Under the pieces are notes generated by a model that had not been told where the DNA came from, did not search any database, and saw nothing but the letters and a program-made list of their open reading frames with translations. Positions 25,811-34,480 of a DNA stretch of 64,000 nucleotides are shown here, one piece after another (position 1 is the stretch's first letter; each line of letters begins with the position of its first letter). Made by a program: the position numbers and the translations under genes. The DNA comes from Solirubrobacterales bacterium (GTDB taxonomy: Bacteria > Actinomycetota > Thermoleophilia > Solirubrobacterales > Solirubrobacteraceae). The stretch spans positions 1 to 64,000 of the forward strand of contig QHBW01000024.1 of NCBI GenBank assembly GCA_003244205.1. Reading direction: 5' to 3'.

Positions 25811-27142
25811 TCAAGCGGCCCGCGTGCGCTGCCCGCGCCGCGAGCGCGGCTCACGACGCTCGACGAAGTCGATCACGAGCGGGACGCCCTCGAGGCGGTA
25901 GCGGGCACGCAGACGGTTCTCCAGGAAGTAGGCGTAGTCGCGGGTCACGCGAGCGCGGCTGTTGATCGAGATCGCAAAGCGTGGCGGGCGCTCCCCGATC
26001 TGCGCGATGTAGAGCAGCTTGAGCCGGTGGCCGGCCTTCGCCGGCGGCTGGCGGGAGGCGACCGCCTCGGCGAGGAAGCGGTTGAGCTCGGGCGTGGGCA
26101 ACCGGCTCGCGCGCCGGTCGGTAAGCGCCAGCGCCTCGTCGAGCAGGCGAGTGATGTGGCGTCCGCTGACCGCGCTGCACGTCAGCACGCGCGGGCGCAG
26201 CCGCAGCTTGGCCGCCACGCGGGCGCGCTCGTGTTCGAGGTCGCACGCGTCAGCGGCAATGTCCCACTTGTTGAGCGCGAGCAGCGTGGCGCACCCCGCC
26301 TGCATCGCCAGATCGGCGATCCGCATGTCCTGGGCGGTGACGCCATCGGCGGCGTCGCAGACCACGAGCGCAGCGTCCGCGCGCTCCGCGGCGCGCCGCG
26401 AGCGCAGCGCCGTGTAGTACTCAACCGACTCTGAGACCTTCGCCTGGCGACGCAACCCCGCGGTGTCAACAAGCACGAGCTCGCGCCCGGCGTGCGTTGT
26501 GCGCTCGTCGATCGCGTCGCGCGTGGTGCCTGCCAGCGGTGAGACGATCATGCGCTCGCGCCCGAGCACGCGATTCACGATGCTCGACTTGCCGACGTTG
26601 GGCCGGCCGATGACGGCGAGGCGAACCGCGTGCTCGTCGGGCTCGGGCTCATCCTCGCCGAGCGCGTCGACGACGCGGTCCAGCAGGTCGCCGGTCCCAC
26701 GACCCTGCGTGGCCGACACCGGCATCGGCTCGCCGAGGCCGAGGCGGTGAAACTCCGCGGCCGACGGCTCGTCGGCGGCGCCGTCGATCTTGTTGGCGAC
26801 GACGATCACCGCGCGGCCACTGCGGCGCAGGAGGTCGGCCAACTCCTCGTCGCCCGGGCGCAGCCCCGCCTTGGCGTCGACGACGAACAACACCAGCGCG
26901 GCGTCGGCGAGCGCGGCCCGGGCCTGGTCGATGATCGACGATGCGAGCGAGTCGGGGTCCTCGAGGTCTACTCCGCCGGTGTCGATCAGCGTGAGGCGGC
27001 GGCCGTTCCAGTCGGTCGTCAGCTCCTTGCGGTCGCGGGTCACGCCCGGGCGTGCGTGCACGACAGCCTCGCGCGAGCCGCTGAGGCGGTTGACGAGGCT
27101 CGATTTGCCGACATTGGGTGAGCCTACGACGGCGACCTTCAT
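25811..27142 (-). CDS. der: Ribosome biogenesis GTPase Der (EngA)
   Basis: A 443-residue protein with two tandem GTPase domains and a KH-like C-terminus. G1 motifs are GSPNVGKSS (about 7-15) and [10 protein letters not shown]3 motifs are DTGG and DTAG; G4 motifs are ANKID and LNKWD. The C-terminal [18 protein letters not shown] leads the KH domain. It acts in 50S subunit assembly. The ATG overlaps the cmk stop (ATGA); the open frame continues upstream, but that part lies antisense-free inside cmk and is not Der. Confidence 0.97.
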   Translation of the reverse strand: MKVAVVGSPNVGKSSLVNRLSGSREAVVHARPGVTRDRKELTTDWNGRRLTLIDTGGVDLEDPDSLASSIIDQARAALADAALVLFVVDAKAGLRPGDEELADLLRRSGRAVIVVANKIDGAADEPSAAEFHRLGLGEPMPVSATQGRGTGDLLDRVVDALGEDEPEPDEHAVRLAVIGRPNVGKSSIVNRVLGRERMIVSPLAGTTRDAIDERTTHAGRELVLVDTAGLRRQAKVSESVEYYTALRSRRAAERADAALVVCDAADGVTAQDMRIADLAMQAGCATLLALNKWDIAADACDLEHERARVAAKLRLRPRVLTCSAVSGRHITRLLDEALALTDRRASRLPTPELNRFLAEAVASRQPPAKAGHRLKLLYIAQIGERPPRFAISINSRARVTRDYAYFLENRLRARYRLEGVPLVIDFVERREPRSRRGQRTRAA

Positions 27143-27771
27143 CGCTCGGGCGTGCCGCTCGCCGAGCGTTTGCCCACGAGCGCGACGACGCGCTCCACGA
27201 CCTGCTCGAGGCGTAGGCCAGTGGTATCCAGCTCGATCGCTTCGGTCGCGGCTCGCAGCGGGCTGTGCTCGCGCTCGCGGTCGCGGTCGTCGCGAGCCTC
27301 GAGCTCGCGCGTAACCGCGGCGACGTCCTCGCGACCCTCCAGCGCGCGGCGGCGAGCCCGCTCCGCAGGGGTCGCGGTCAGAAAGACCTTGAGCTCGGCC
27401 TCCGGCGCCACGACCGTGCCGATGTCGCGTCCTTCGGCGACCCAATCTCCGTCCGAGAGCAACTCGCGCTGTTTGGTCACCAGCGCTGCGCGGACCACGG
27501 GATCGGCGGCAACACGCGACGCTGCCGACGCCACGGCGCGATCCCTGATCGCCTCGGTCACGTCGCGTCCGTCGAGCAGCACGCGATCCCCCAGCTCGAT
27601 CTGCAGCTCGCCGGCGATGTCGGCTGGCGGACGCCCTCGCTGCAGCGCGGCGAGCGCGACGGAGCGGTACATCGCGCCCGAGTCCAGATAGCTGAAGCCA
27701 AGCGCCGCGGCGCTCGCGCGCGCCACCGAGGACTTCCCGGCACCCGCGGGCCCGTCGATCGCGACGATCAC
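27139..27771 (-). CDS. cmk: Cytidylate kinase
   Basis: A 210-residue kinase that phosphorylates CMP and dCMP. The P-loop is [16 protein letters not shown] at the N-terminus. [16 protein letters not shown] and [15 protein letters not shown] are the CMP-binding family motifs, and [15 protein letters not shown] the lid region. It overlaps aroA upstream and der downstream by 4 bp each, giving a tight aroA-cmk-der unit. Confidence 0.97.
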   Translation of the reverse strand: MIVAIDGPAGAGKSSVARASAAALGFSYLDSGAMYRSVALAALQRGRPPADIAGELQIELGDRVLLDGRDVTEAIRDRAVASAASRVAADPVVRAALVTKQRELLSDGDWVAEGRDIGTVVAPEAELKVFLTATPAERARRRALEGREDVAAVTRELEARDDRDREREHSPLRAATEAIELDTTGLRLEQVVERVVALVGKRSASGTPER

Positions 27772-29072
27772 GCCGCGAGCCTCTCGACGTCGTCGGCAAA
27801 GCCCGGATAGGAGACCGCCGCCGCGCCCATTCCGACAACCTCTACGCCCTCGCGTGAGGCCAGGCCTGCCACTGCTCCGAGCATCGCGAGGCGATGATCG
27901 CCGCCGGAGTCGAGCGTCCCGCCGCGCAGGCCGTCGGCTTGGCCGTGAACGACGAATCCGTCGGTGATTTCTTCAATATCACCGCCCAGCCCGCGCAGAC
28001 TTTGCACGACCGCAGCAATCCGGTCCGATTCCTTCAAGCGCAACTCGCCGGCGCCGCGTACGATCGTCTGGCCCTCGGCAAAGCAACCCGCGAGCGCGAC
28101 AAGCGGCAGTTCGTCGATCGCCAGCGGTACCTCCGCGGGCGATACCTCGGTGCCGATCAACGGGCCATACGCGACGTCCAGCTCGGCCACCGGTTCCTCG
28201 CTCTCCTGCGCGTCGCCTTGCGCGGGAGGCTCCAGCTCGCCCTCGACGATCGCGCCCATGCGCCGGAGGATCTCGAGGTAGCCGGTGCGCGTGCGGTTGA
28301 CCCCGACGTCCTGAACCACCAAGCGCGACCCGCGCACGAGCACCGCGGCGGTGATCACGAACGCGGCCGAGGAGAGGTCGCCCGGGACGTCGATCGACTC
28401 CAGCGAGAGCTCGTCGACACAGTCGACGCTGATCCTGGGCCCCTGGTGTCTCACCGCGGCACCGGCGCGTCGCAGCATGCGTTCGGTGTGGTCGCGGGTT
28501 GGGAGAGGCTCGATCACGGTCGTCGTGCCGTCAGCCGCGAGTCCGGCGATCAAAACGCAGCTCTTGACTTGGGCGGAGGCGACGGGAAGCTCGTACTCGA
28601 CGCCGCGGAGACGCGCTCCGCTGATCGTGAAGGGCGCAAAGCGCCCCTCGGTGGCGTCGACGTGGGCCCCCATCAGTGCGAGCGGCGCGGCGATTCGGTC
28701 GATCGGACGGCGGCGGATCGAGGCGTCGCCGTCGAGCGTGAAGCGCAAGCCGTCCTGGGCGCCGAGCCAACCGGGGAGCAGACGGATCAAGGTGCCAGAG
28801 TTGCCGACGTCGATCGTGCTCAGCGGCTGCGCGGCGCCGCGCAGGCCAGGTCCGCGCACCAGCAGCTCGTCGGGGTGGCTCTGGATGATCACGCCGAGGG
28901 CGGTGAGCGCGGCGAGCGTGGCGTTGGTGTCGGCGGCGTCGAGGTAGTTGCGCACCCGTACAGGCTCGCCGTGCATTGCCGCGAGCAGCGCCGCGCGATG
29001 GGAGATCGACTTGTCGGGCGGCGGGCGCAGCTGTCCCCGCAGGCGTCCCGCTGGCCCGAAGCGGACGCTCAC
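27768..29072 (-). CDS. aroA: 3-phosphoshikimate 1-carboxyvinyltransferase (EPSP synthase)
   Basis: A 434-residue enzyme joining shikimate 3-phosphate and PEP, the sixth step of the shikimate pathway. [15 protein letters not shown] is the N-terminal signature, [17 protein letters not shown] the PEP-binding loop, and [14 protein letters not shown] the second signature. It follows the DAHP synthase with a 4-bp overlap, so it should be co-transcribed with it and share its upstream leader control. Confidence 0.97.
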   Translation of the reverse strand: MSVRFGPAGRLRGQLRPPPDKSISHRAALLAAMHGEPVRVRNYLDAADTNATLAALTALGVIIQSHPDELLVRGPGLRGAAQPLSTIDVGNSGTLIRLLPGWLGAQDGLRFTLDGDASIRRRPIDRIAAPLALMGAHVDATEGRFAPFTISGARLRGVEYELPVASAQVKSCVLIAGLAADGTTTVIEPLPTRDHTERMLRRAGAAVRHQGPRISVDCVDELSLESIDVPGDLSSAAFVITAAVLVRGSRLVVQDVGVNRTRTGYLEILRRMGAIVEGELEPPAQGDAQESEEPVAELDVAYGPLIGTEVSPAEVPLAIDELPLVALAGCFAEGQTIVRGAGELRLKESDRIAAVVQSLRGLGGDIEEITDGFVVHGQADGLRGGTLDSGGDHRLAMLGAVAGLASREGVEVVGMGAAAVSYPGFADDVERLAA

Positions 29073-30094
29073 ACTGCCGCGAGCACCTTGCCCGCCACCG
29101 CCGCCGCCCGCTTCACCTGCTCGACGTAGCCCGGGAAGTCCTCGAGGTAGAGCGCCTGCGGTCCGTCACAGATCGCCTCCTCGGGGTTGGGATGGACCTC
29201 GACGATGATGCCGTCGGCCCCGGCCGCGGCAGCGGCGAGCGACAGCGGCGTGACGAGCGAGCGTCGCCCCGCCGCGTGGCTGGGATCGACGACGACCGGC
29301 AGGTGTGTCAGCTCCTTGAGCACCGGGATCGCGGTTAGGTCGAGGGTGAAGCGATAGGCGGTTTCGAACGTGCGGATCCCCCGCTCGCAGAGGATGACCG
29401 CCTCATTTCCCTCCTTCAGCACGTACTCGGCCGCCATCAGCAGCTCCTCGAGCGTGGAGGAGAGCCCACGCTTGAGCAGCACCGGGCGCCCGGCGCGACC
29501 GACCTCGGCGAGCAGCGGGTAGTTCTGCATGTTGCGCGCGCCGATCTGGATGACGTCGGCGACCTCGAGGATCGCATCGAGGTCCCGTGTGTCCATCAGC
29601 TCGGTGACGATCGGCAGTCCGCTTTGCGCCTTCGCGTCGGCCAGCATGCGCAGACCCTCGAGTCCCAGGCCTTGGAAGGCGTATGGGGAGGTGCGCGGCT
29701 TGTAGGCGCCGCCGCGCAACATCGTGGCGCCCGCGTCGCGCACTGCCACAGCGGTAGCCAGGGTCTGGGCGTGGGTCTCCACGGTGCAGGGCCCCGCGAT
29801 CAGCGCGAAGTTGGATCCACCGATCTTGCTTCCGGCGATCTCGAGCACGGTGTGCTCGCCGTGTCGCAGCTGGGTGGAGGCGAGCTTGTAGGGCTTGAGG
29901 ATGGGGACGACGTTCTCGACCCCCGGCGCGCCCTCGAGCCCCAGCCGGGCCACGTGCTCGCGGTCACCGATGGCGCCGATCAGCGTCACCTCCTCGCCCT
30001 GGGAGAGGTGCGCGCGGGCACCGACGCTCTCGACCCGCTCGATCACGTGACGGATCTGTTCCTCGGTGGCCGTCGATTTCATGACGATCATCAT
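29069..30094 (-). CDS. aroF: 3-deoxy-7-phosphoheptulonate (DAHP) synthase, Thermotoga-type with N-terminal regulatory domain
   Basis: A 341-residue enzyme catalysing the first committed step of aromatic synthesis from PEP and erythrose 4-phosphate. Residues 1-70 form a ferredoxin-like domain ([20 protein letters not shown]) as in Thermotoga and Bacillus DAHP synthases, where it mediates feedback by Tyr or Phe. The barrel has [43 protein letters not shown] and [11 protein letters not shown]. The start ATG is preceded by AAAGGACC, one of the clearer ribosome-binding sites here. Upstream lies a 341-bp leader with promoter, aromatic peptide and stems. Confidence 0.96.
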   Translation of the reverse strand: MMIVMKSTATEEQIRHVIERVESVGARAHLSQGEEVTLIGAIGDREHVARLGLEGAPGVENVVPILKPYKLASTQLRHGEHTVLEIAGSKIGGSNFALIAGPCTVETHAQTLATAVAVRDAGATMLRGGAYKPRTSPYAFQGLGLEGLRMLADAKAQSGLPIVTELMDTRDLDAILEVADVIQIGARNMQNYPLLAEVGRAGRPVLLKRGLSSTLEELLMAAEYVLKEGNEAVILCERGIRTFETAYRFTLDLTAIPVLKELTHLPVVVDPSHAAGRRSLVTPLSLAAAAAGADGIIVEVHPNPEEAICDGPQALYLEDFPGYVEQVKRAAAVAGKVLAAV

Positions 30095-30204
30095 CTTCTG
30101 GTCCTTTCGCGCCGCTGGCGCCTCGAAAACTCTACGGTCTTCCCGAGCCACGACTCGCAAGGTCGGGCTCGGGGCGCGTGCCGATGGCCCGCATTGGGCG
30201 TGTG

Positions 30205-30292
30205 CTTGCCGGCCGGGGGCCGGCAAGGGCCCGATTGCGGCGCTCGGCCCTTAGGCCGTTTCAGTGGCGGCGCGCTGCGCCGGCCGAGCGCC
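30205..30292 (-). promoter_or_regulatory. Candidate attenuator stems between the leader peptide and DAHP synthase
   Basis: On the minus strand arm A (30282-30292, GGCGCTCGGCC), which begins at the last base of the leader stop codon, pairs perfectly over 11 bp with arm B (30239-30249). Arm B can instead join a small CGGCC-TAAG-GGCCG hairpin (30245-30258) or a bulged 9-bp stem with 30225-30233. A final 10-bp perfect stem with a GGG or CCC loop (30205-30227) is the terminator candidate, but it has no U-tract. A third small hairpin is at 30269-30281. The pairings are mutually exclusive. Confidence 0.65.
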
Positions 30293-30402
30293 TAGCGAAA
30301 TCGCCAGGCGGAAAAGGAGAAGAAGGAGCTGGGCGCGTAGGAGCCATCCGGCCGGCTGGGCCGGACGGCGCTGAGGCCGTCGTGCACGCGCGAGCTTCTC
30401 AT
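30292..30402 (-). CDS. Aromatic-rich leader peptide upstream of DAHP synthase
   Basis: A 36-codon open frame that begins ATG 9 bp after the TACAAA promoter box. It ends SYAPSSFFSFSAWRFR then TAG. Six of the last fifteen residues are aromatic: one Tyr, four Phe and one Trp. Two of the four Phe codons are TTT, which is rare in so GC-rich a genome. The stop codon touches the first arm of an 11-bp stem. A GTG at codon 6 preceded by GAGAAG is an alternative start. Position, composition and adjoining stems fit a ribosome-mediated attenuation leader; translation is not proven. Confidence 0.7.
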   Translation of the reverse strand: MRSSRVHDGLSAVRPSRPDGSYAPSSFFSFSAWRFR

Positions 30403-30411
30403 CGGCTTGGG

Positions 30412-30439
30412 TTTGTAGCAGACCGTGAGGCTCAGTCAA
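30412..30439 (-). promoter_or_regulatory. Promoter of the DAHP synthase leader (TTGACT-16-TACAAA, extended -10)
   Basis: TTGACT (30434-30439) overlaps the hisC stop codon. After 16 bp comes TACAAA (30412-30417), preceded by TGC, which makes an extended -10 element. The leader-peptide ATG lies 9 bp further on. This is among the best sigma-70-like promoters in the window and makes the DAHP synthase unit independent of hisC. Confidence 0.7.
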
Positions 30440-31551
30440 GCCGCTTGTGGCTGGGCCAGCAGCTCGGCAAGCGCTTCGAGGAAGAGACGATTCTCGCGCT
30501 CTGTGCCGACGGTTACGCGCAAGGCCCGCTCGCGCCCGAGGGCGCCCCCCGCGCGAACGAGCACGCCGCGGGCGCTCAGCCCCGCCACGATCGCGTCCTC
30601 CTCGCACCACTCGGGGAGCGTCACCCAGACGAAGTTGGCCTGCGACTCGGCATGCTTTAGGCCAAGCGCCGCAAGCCCCTCCTGCAGGCCGATGCGCCGG
30701 GCGAGCGTGCGCTCCACGCGGCGCGTTACCTCGTCGGTGTGGGCGAGCGCTTCGATCGCGGCCGCCTGCGCGAGCGCGTTGCAGGAGAACGGCTGACGCA
30801 CCTTGTCGAGCGCGCGCTTGAGCGCCTCCGAGCCACAGAGGGCGAAGCCGATCCTCAGCCCGCACAGCCCGTAGACCTTGGAGAAGGTGCGCAGCAGCAT
30901 CAGGTTGGGGTGGCCGGCGAGCAGGGCGATCGAGTCGTCTGGGTCTGCGAGCAGGTTGAACTCGCAGTACGCCTCGTCCAGTACGACCGCCACATGCGGC
31001 GGGATGCGCCCGAGCATCGCCTCGATCGCCTCGAGCGGCAGCGCCGTCGAGGTGGGATTGTTGGGGTTGCAGACGATCACCAGGCGGGTGGCGGCCGTAA
31101 TCTCGGCCGCGATCGTGTCGAGATCGAGGCGCTCGGCATCGTCGAGGGGCACTGCCACTGCGCGCGCGCCGGCGGCTGCGGCGAGGTGCGGGTAGACGCT
31201 GAACGACGGCCAGCCATACACCACCTCGGCGCCCGGCTCCAGCAGTGCCTCGCCAGCCGCCAGCAGCAGGTCGCAGGAGCCGTTGCCGACCGCTATGCGC
31301 GCCACCGGGACCCCGTAGCGCCCCGCGAGACGCTCGCGCAGCCTGCCAGCGGCGGGGTCGGGGTAGCGGTGCAGCGAGCCAAGCGCGCGCTCGATCGCCG
31401 CCAGCACCTCGGGCATCGGGGGCTCGGGCGACTCGTTGGAGGCGAGGTTCGCCGCAGCCGCCCGATCGCCATAGCCGGCCGCGGTCGGGTAGACGGAGAT
31501 CCGCCCGATACGGGCGGCGAACTCGACACGATGCGACGTCACGGCGGTCAT
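30436..31551 (-). CDS. hisC: HisC-family pyridoxal-phosphate aminotransferase (histidinol-phosphate or aromatic aminotransferase)
   Basis: A 371-residue fold-type I aminotransferase. LASNESPEPPMPEVLAAI opens the domain, VCNPNNPTSTALP binds PLP and substrate, VVLDEAYCEF contributes the aspartate, and RTFSKVYGLCGLRIGF carries the Schiff-base lysine. The family covers both histidinol-phosphate and aromatic amino acid aminotransferases. Here it sits between chorismate mutase (4-bp overlap) and DAHP synthase, with no other his genes around, so an aromatic role (phenylalanine/tyrosine) is at least as likely. The family is certain; the substrate is not. Confidence 0.9.
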   Translation of the reverse strand: MTAVTSHRVEFAARIGRISVYPTAAGYGDRAAAANLASNESPEPPMPEVLAAIERALGSLHRYPDPAAGRLRERLAGRYGVPVARIAVGNGSCDLLLAAGEALLEPGAEVVYGWPSFSVYPHLAAAAGARAVAVPLDDAERLDLDTIAAEITAATRLVIVCNPNNPTSTALPLEAIEAMLGRIPPHVAVVLDEAYCEFNLLADPDDSIALLAGHPNLMLLRTFSKVYGLCGLRIGFALCGSEALKRALDKVRQPFSCNALAQAAAIEALAHTDEVTRRVERTLARRIGLQEGLAALGLKHAESQANFVWVTLPEWCEEDAIVAGLSARGVLVRAGGALGRERALRVTVGTERENRLFLEALAELLAQPQAA

Positions 31552-31913
31552 TGTGCCGATTCGAGGTCTCGACGCAGCGCGCGTGCTTGGCCCAGGTAGA
31601 CGTGATTGGGCTGGTGGCCCTCGGGGGCGTAGTAGTGCAGCAGCACGCGGATCACGCGTCCCAGCGCCCCGGGAACTGGGATCTCGCGTGCGCAGAGCAG
31701 CGGCACGCGATCCAAACCGAGCTCACGTGCAGCGACGGCAGGGAACTCGGCATCGAGATCGGGGGTGAGCGTGAAGATGCAGCTCACCATCCGCTCTCCG
31801 TCGAGCTCGTTGCGCGCCATCAGCTCCGTCATCAGCGCGGTGGTGGCGGCAAGGATGGCAGCCGCTTCGTTGCTCTCGGCGCTGACGGCGCCGCGAAGGG
31901 CGAACAGCCTCAT
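31548..31913 (-). CDS. aroH: Chorismate mutase, AroH type
   Basis: A 121-residue protein of the trimeric AroH class typified by Bacillus subtilis. MRLFALRGAVSAESNEAAAI contains the conserved RGA segment, VSCIFTLTPDLDAEFPA the active-site arginine/glutamate region equivalent, and VPLLCAREIPVPG with VIRVLLHYY the rest of the core. It converts chorismate to prephenate, the branch to Phe and Tyr. It overlaps hisC by 4 bp and follows rluB after a 34-bp gap. Confidence 0.95.
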   Translation of the reverse strand: MRLFALRGAVSAESNEAAAILAATTALMTELMARNELDGERMVSCIFTLTPDLDAEFPAVAARELGLDRVPLLCAREIPVPGALGRVIRVLLHYYAPEGHQPNHVYLGQARALRRDLESAQ

Positions 31914-31947
31914 GCGGGCGTCATCATCGCAGGGTCAGCGGCATCGA

Positions 31948-32652
31948 TCAGTCCTCTGCGCCGGTCGCGGCGCGCAGACGATCGACCTCGATCCCCGTCA
32001 ACCGGCGGTGGCAGCCCTCCGCCAACGCGCCGAGCTCGAGTGGCCCGAAGCGGACCCGGCGCAGCGCGATCACGGGGTGTCCGACGGCGGCGCACATCCG
32101 CTTGACCTGGCGCTTGCGCCCCTCGTGGATTGTCAGCTCGATGAGGTCGGGCGCCAGCAGCCCTGCCTGCGCTGGGGCCGTAGGGCCGTCGTTGAGCGTG
32201 AGTCCGTCCCGCAGCGCCCGCAGCGCGGCGGCCGTCACGGGCGCCCCGTCGACGCGCGCGATGTAGGTCCGCGGGACCTCGAAGCGTGGGTGCGTCAGGC
32301 GGTAGGCAAGCTCGCCGTCGTTGGTGAGCAGGATCAAGCCCGAGCTGTCGGCGTCCAGGCGGCCAACCGGATACAGGCGAGCCTGGCTCGGCACCAGCGT
32401 GGTGACCGTGGGACGCCCGTGCGTGTCCTGCGCTGTCGAGACCACGCCCGGTGGCTTGTTGACGGCGTAGACGACGCGTGCCTCGGGCGCCACCGGACGG
32501 CCGTCGACCGCGATTTCGTCCTCTACGCCCACGTCGCGGGCGGGGTCGTCGACGACGACCCCGCCCGCGGTGACGCGGCCGGCGGCGATCAGACGCTCGG
32601 CGGCGCGCCGCGAGGCGACACCGGCATGCGCGAGGTACTTGGCGAGCCGCAT
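31948..32652 (-). CDS. rluB: Pseudouridine synthase of the RsuA/RluB family
   Basis: A 234-residue protein with an N-terminal S4 RNA-binding domain (MRLAKYLAHAGVASRRAAER) and a catalytic domain. The catalytic aspartate is in YPVGRLDADSSGLILLTNDG, and IHEGRKRQVKRMCAAVGHPV is the second family motif. It isomerises a uridine in rRNA, most likely 23S U2605 by similarity to RluB. In many bacteria rluB follows scpAB; here rlmN is inserted in between on the opposite strand. Confidence 0.93.
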   Translation of the reverse strand: MRLAKYLAHAGVASRRAAERLIAAGRVTAGGVVVDDPARDVGVEDEIAVDGRPVAPEARVVYAVNKPPGVVSTAQDTHGRPTVTTLVPSQARLYPVGRLDADSSGLILLTNDGELAYRLTHPRFEVPRTYIARVDGAPVTAAALRALRDGLTLNDGPTAPAQAGLLAPDLIELTIHEGRKRQVKRMCAAVGHPVIALRRVRFGPLELGALAEGCHRRLTGIEVDRLRAATGAED

Positions 32653-32727
32653 CGGTCTTCAGCTGTGAGGGTGAGGGCCCCAGAGCCCGGGGGGCGGATT
32701 GGGCAACCAGCTTGCCACCATAGGGGC

Positions 32728-33744
32728 ATGGACAGCGAGCGCTTGCGCGCCGAGCTGCAGCGCGCCGGCGAGCCCGGCTACCGCGTCGATCAGGTGTGGC
32801 GCTGGGCCGCAGCCGGAGCCCCCAGCTACGCTGCGATGACAAATCTTCCAAGCAGGCTGCGCGAGCTGCTCGAGGAGCGCGTGCCCTTCTCTTCGCTGGT
32901 CGTTGCCAACGAGGTGCACGCCCGCGACGGCACGGTCAAGACGCTCATGCACACCGCCGACGATCGTCCGCTCGAAGCGGTGCTGATGCGTTACGGCGAC
33001 GGCCGGCGCTCGCTTTGTCTGTCGTCGCAATCGGGCTGTCCGCTGACTTGCCGCTTCTGCGCAACCGGACAGATGCGCTTTGGTCGCAATCTCAGCTCAT
33101 CGGAGATCCTCGACCAGGCCCTGCACTTCCGTCGCCAGGGCGCGGTGGACCACGCGGTGTTCATGGGAATGGGAGAGCCGCTGATGAATCTCGACGCTGT
33201 GTTGGAGGCGTGCGCGCTGCTCCCATCCCTGGGGATCTCCCAGCGCCACACGGCGATCTCGACCGTGGGCTGGCTGCCGGGGATCGAACGGCTCACCGCG
33301 TACCCAGCGCCATTGCGCCTCGCGCTCTCGCTGCACGCCGCCGATGACGACCTGCGCTCCACGCTGATGCCGGTCAACGACCGCTATGCGCTCGGCGACG
33401 TGCTCGAGGCATGCCGTCGCTGGTACGAGGCCAAGCACCGACGGGTATTCGTCGAGTACGTGATGCTCGCCGGGATCAACGACCGCTACGAGCAGGCGAT
33501 CGCGCTGGCGCGACGATTGGACCCCCGCATCTTCAAGGTCAACCTGATCCCGTTCAACCCGACCGACTCCGAGTACCGCGGCTCGAGCCGCGAGGCGATT
33601 GCCGCGTTCCGCTCGGCGCTCGAGGCCGCCGGCATTGCGGTGACGGTGAGGCTGACGCGGGGCCGCGAGATCGCGGCGGCGTGTGGTCAGCTGGCGGTCG
33701 CCGCGGACGGTGCTGCCGCGCCGGCGGCGCCAGCCCGGATGTGA
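32728..33744 (+). CDS. rlmN: Dual-specificity RNA methyltransferase RlmN
   Basis: A 338-residue radical-SAM enzyme methylating A2503 of 23S rRNA and A37 of some tRNAs. The iron-sulfur motif is SGCPLTCRFCATGQMRFGRN (CxxxCxxC). GMGEPLMNLDAVL and KVNLIPFNPTDSEYRGSS are family motifs. The second catalytic cysteine is in REIAAACGQL near the C-terminus. The ATG at 32728 (MDSERLRAEL) gives normal length. It is the only plus-strand gene between 17.3 and 57 kb, divergent from rluB and convergent with scpB. Confidence 0.97.
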   Translation: MDSERLRAELQRAGEPGYRVDQVWRWAAAGAPSYAAMTNLPSRLRELLEERVPFSSLVVANEVHARDGTVKTLMHTADDRPLEAVLMRYGDGRRSLCLSSQSGCPLTCRFCATGQMRFGRNLSSSEILDQALHFRRQGAVDHAVFMGMGEPLMNLDAVLEACALLPSLGISQRHTAISTVGWLPGIERLTAYPAPLRLALSLHAADDDLRSTLMPVNDRYALGDVLEACRRWYEAKHRRVFVEYVMLAGINDRYEQAIALARRLDPRIFKVNLIPFNPTDSEYRGSSREAIAAFRSALEAAGIAVTVRLTRGREIAAACGQLAVAADGAAAPAAPARM

Positions 33745-33835
33745 TGCCCCTGGCGTCCGGCCCCCAGACGCGTAGGGCGACAGATCGGCCCCCCCTGCCG
33801 TTCGGCGGGCGGCACGACGACCACCGAACTTGAGC

Positions 33836-34480
33836 TCACCCCACCACGCGCTCAGCCCGCGCCTCGCCGGCCCGCAACAGACGCTCGCGCAGTTCGCCGG
33901 CCTCCCCGGGGGTCGGGTCGAACTCCTCCACCTCGGGCAACTCCTCCAGCTTGCGCAGTCCGAACAGCTTGAGGAACAGTGGCGTCGTGCGATAGAGAAC
34001 GGCGCCAAAGCTCGACCGGCCGGCCTCCTCGATCACGCCGCGCTCGAGCAGCGTCGCCGTCGCCGAGTCGGCGCTGACACCACGAATGCGCGCCATCTCC
34101 GGTCGCGACACCGGCTGCAGATAGGCGACGATCGCCAGCGTCTCGGCCTGAGCCGGCGACAGCGGCGGGGTGCGCGGCTTAGCCAGCAGCCGGAGGGCCG
34201 CGGCTTCGCTCTCGGGTGCCGACGCCAGCAGGAAGCCGCCCGCGAGCTCGCGCAGCACTACGCCGCGGCGTCCGGGTGCAAGCGACGCCGCGAGCGCCGC
34301 CAGTGCGGCTGCCACCTGCTGTTCTGAGGCCTCGGTGGCGTCCGCGAGCTCCTCCACGGTGAGGGGCCCCGCCATCAGGAAGAGCAGCGACTCGACCTCG
34401 CGCTCGAGCGCGCCCTGCTCGCCAGTGCGCGGCTCGAGCTCGTCGGGCGCAGCGCTCGAGAGGACCCGCGGATCGCTCAC
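33836..34480 (-). CDS. scpB: Segregation and condensation protein B
   Basis: A 214-residue kleisin-associated winged-helix protein. LEREVESLLFLMAGPLTVEELA begins the first winged helix, and LSPAQAETLAIVAYLQPVSRPEMARIRGV is the conserved ScpB core, followed by ERGVIEEAGRSSFGAVLYRTT. It forms the condensin complex with ScpA and SMC. Its ATG overlaps scpA by 4 bp. The 91 bp between it and rlmN contain no recognisable terminator or gene. Confidence 0.95.
   Translation of the reverse strand: MSDPRVLSSAAPDELEPRTGEQGALEREVESLLFLMAGPLTVEELADATEASEQQVAAALAALAASLAPGRRGVVLRELAGGFLLASAPESEAAALRLLAKPRTPPLSPAQAETLAIVAYLQPVSRPEMARIRGVSADSATATLLERGVIEEAGRSSFGAVLYRTTPLFLKLFGLRKLEELPEVEEFDPTPGEAGELRERLLRAGEARAERVVG

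Noticed and set aside
27894-29129. Plus-strand 411-codon frame opposite aroA
   Set aside because: Antisense of a clear EPSP synthase; composition is typical of high-GC shadow frames.
30205-30227. Ordinary intrinsic terminator of hisC
   Set aside because: The 10-bp stem is perfect but has no U-tract on either strand and lies about 210 bp after hisC, past a promoter; the attenuator reading fits better.
30178-30660. Plus-strand frame across the DAHP synthase leader
   Set aside because: Overlaps hisC antisense and has no homology; the minus-strand leader peptide is better supported by promoter and stems.
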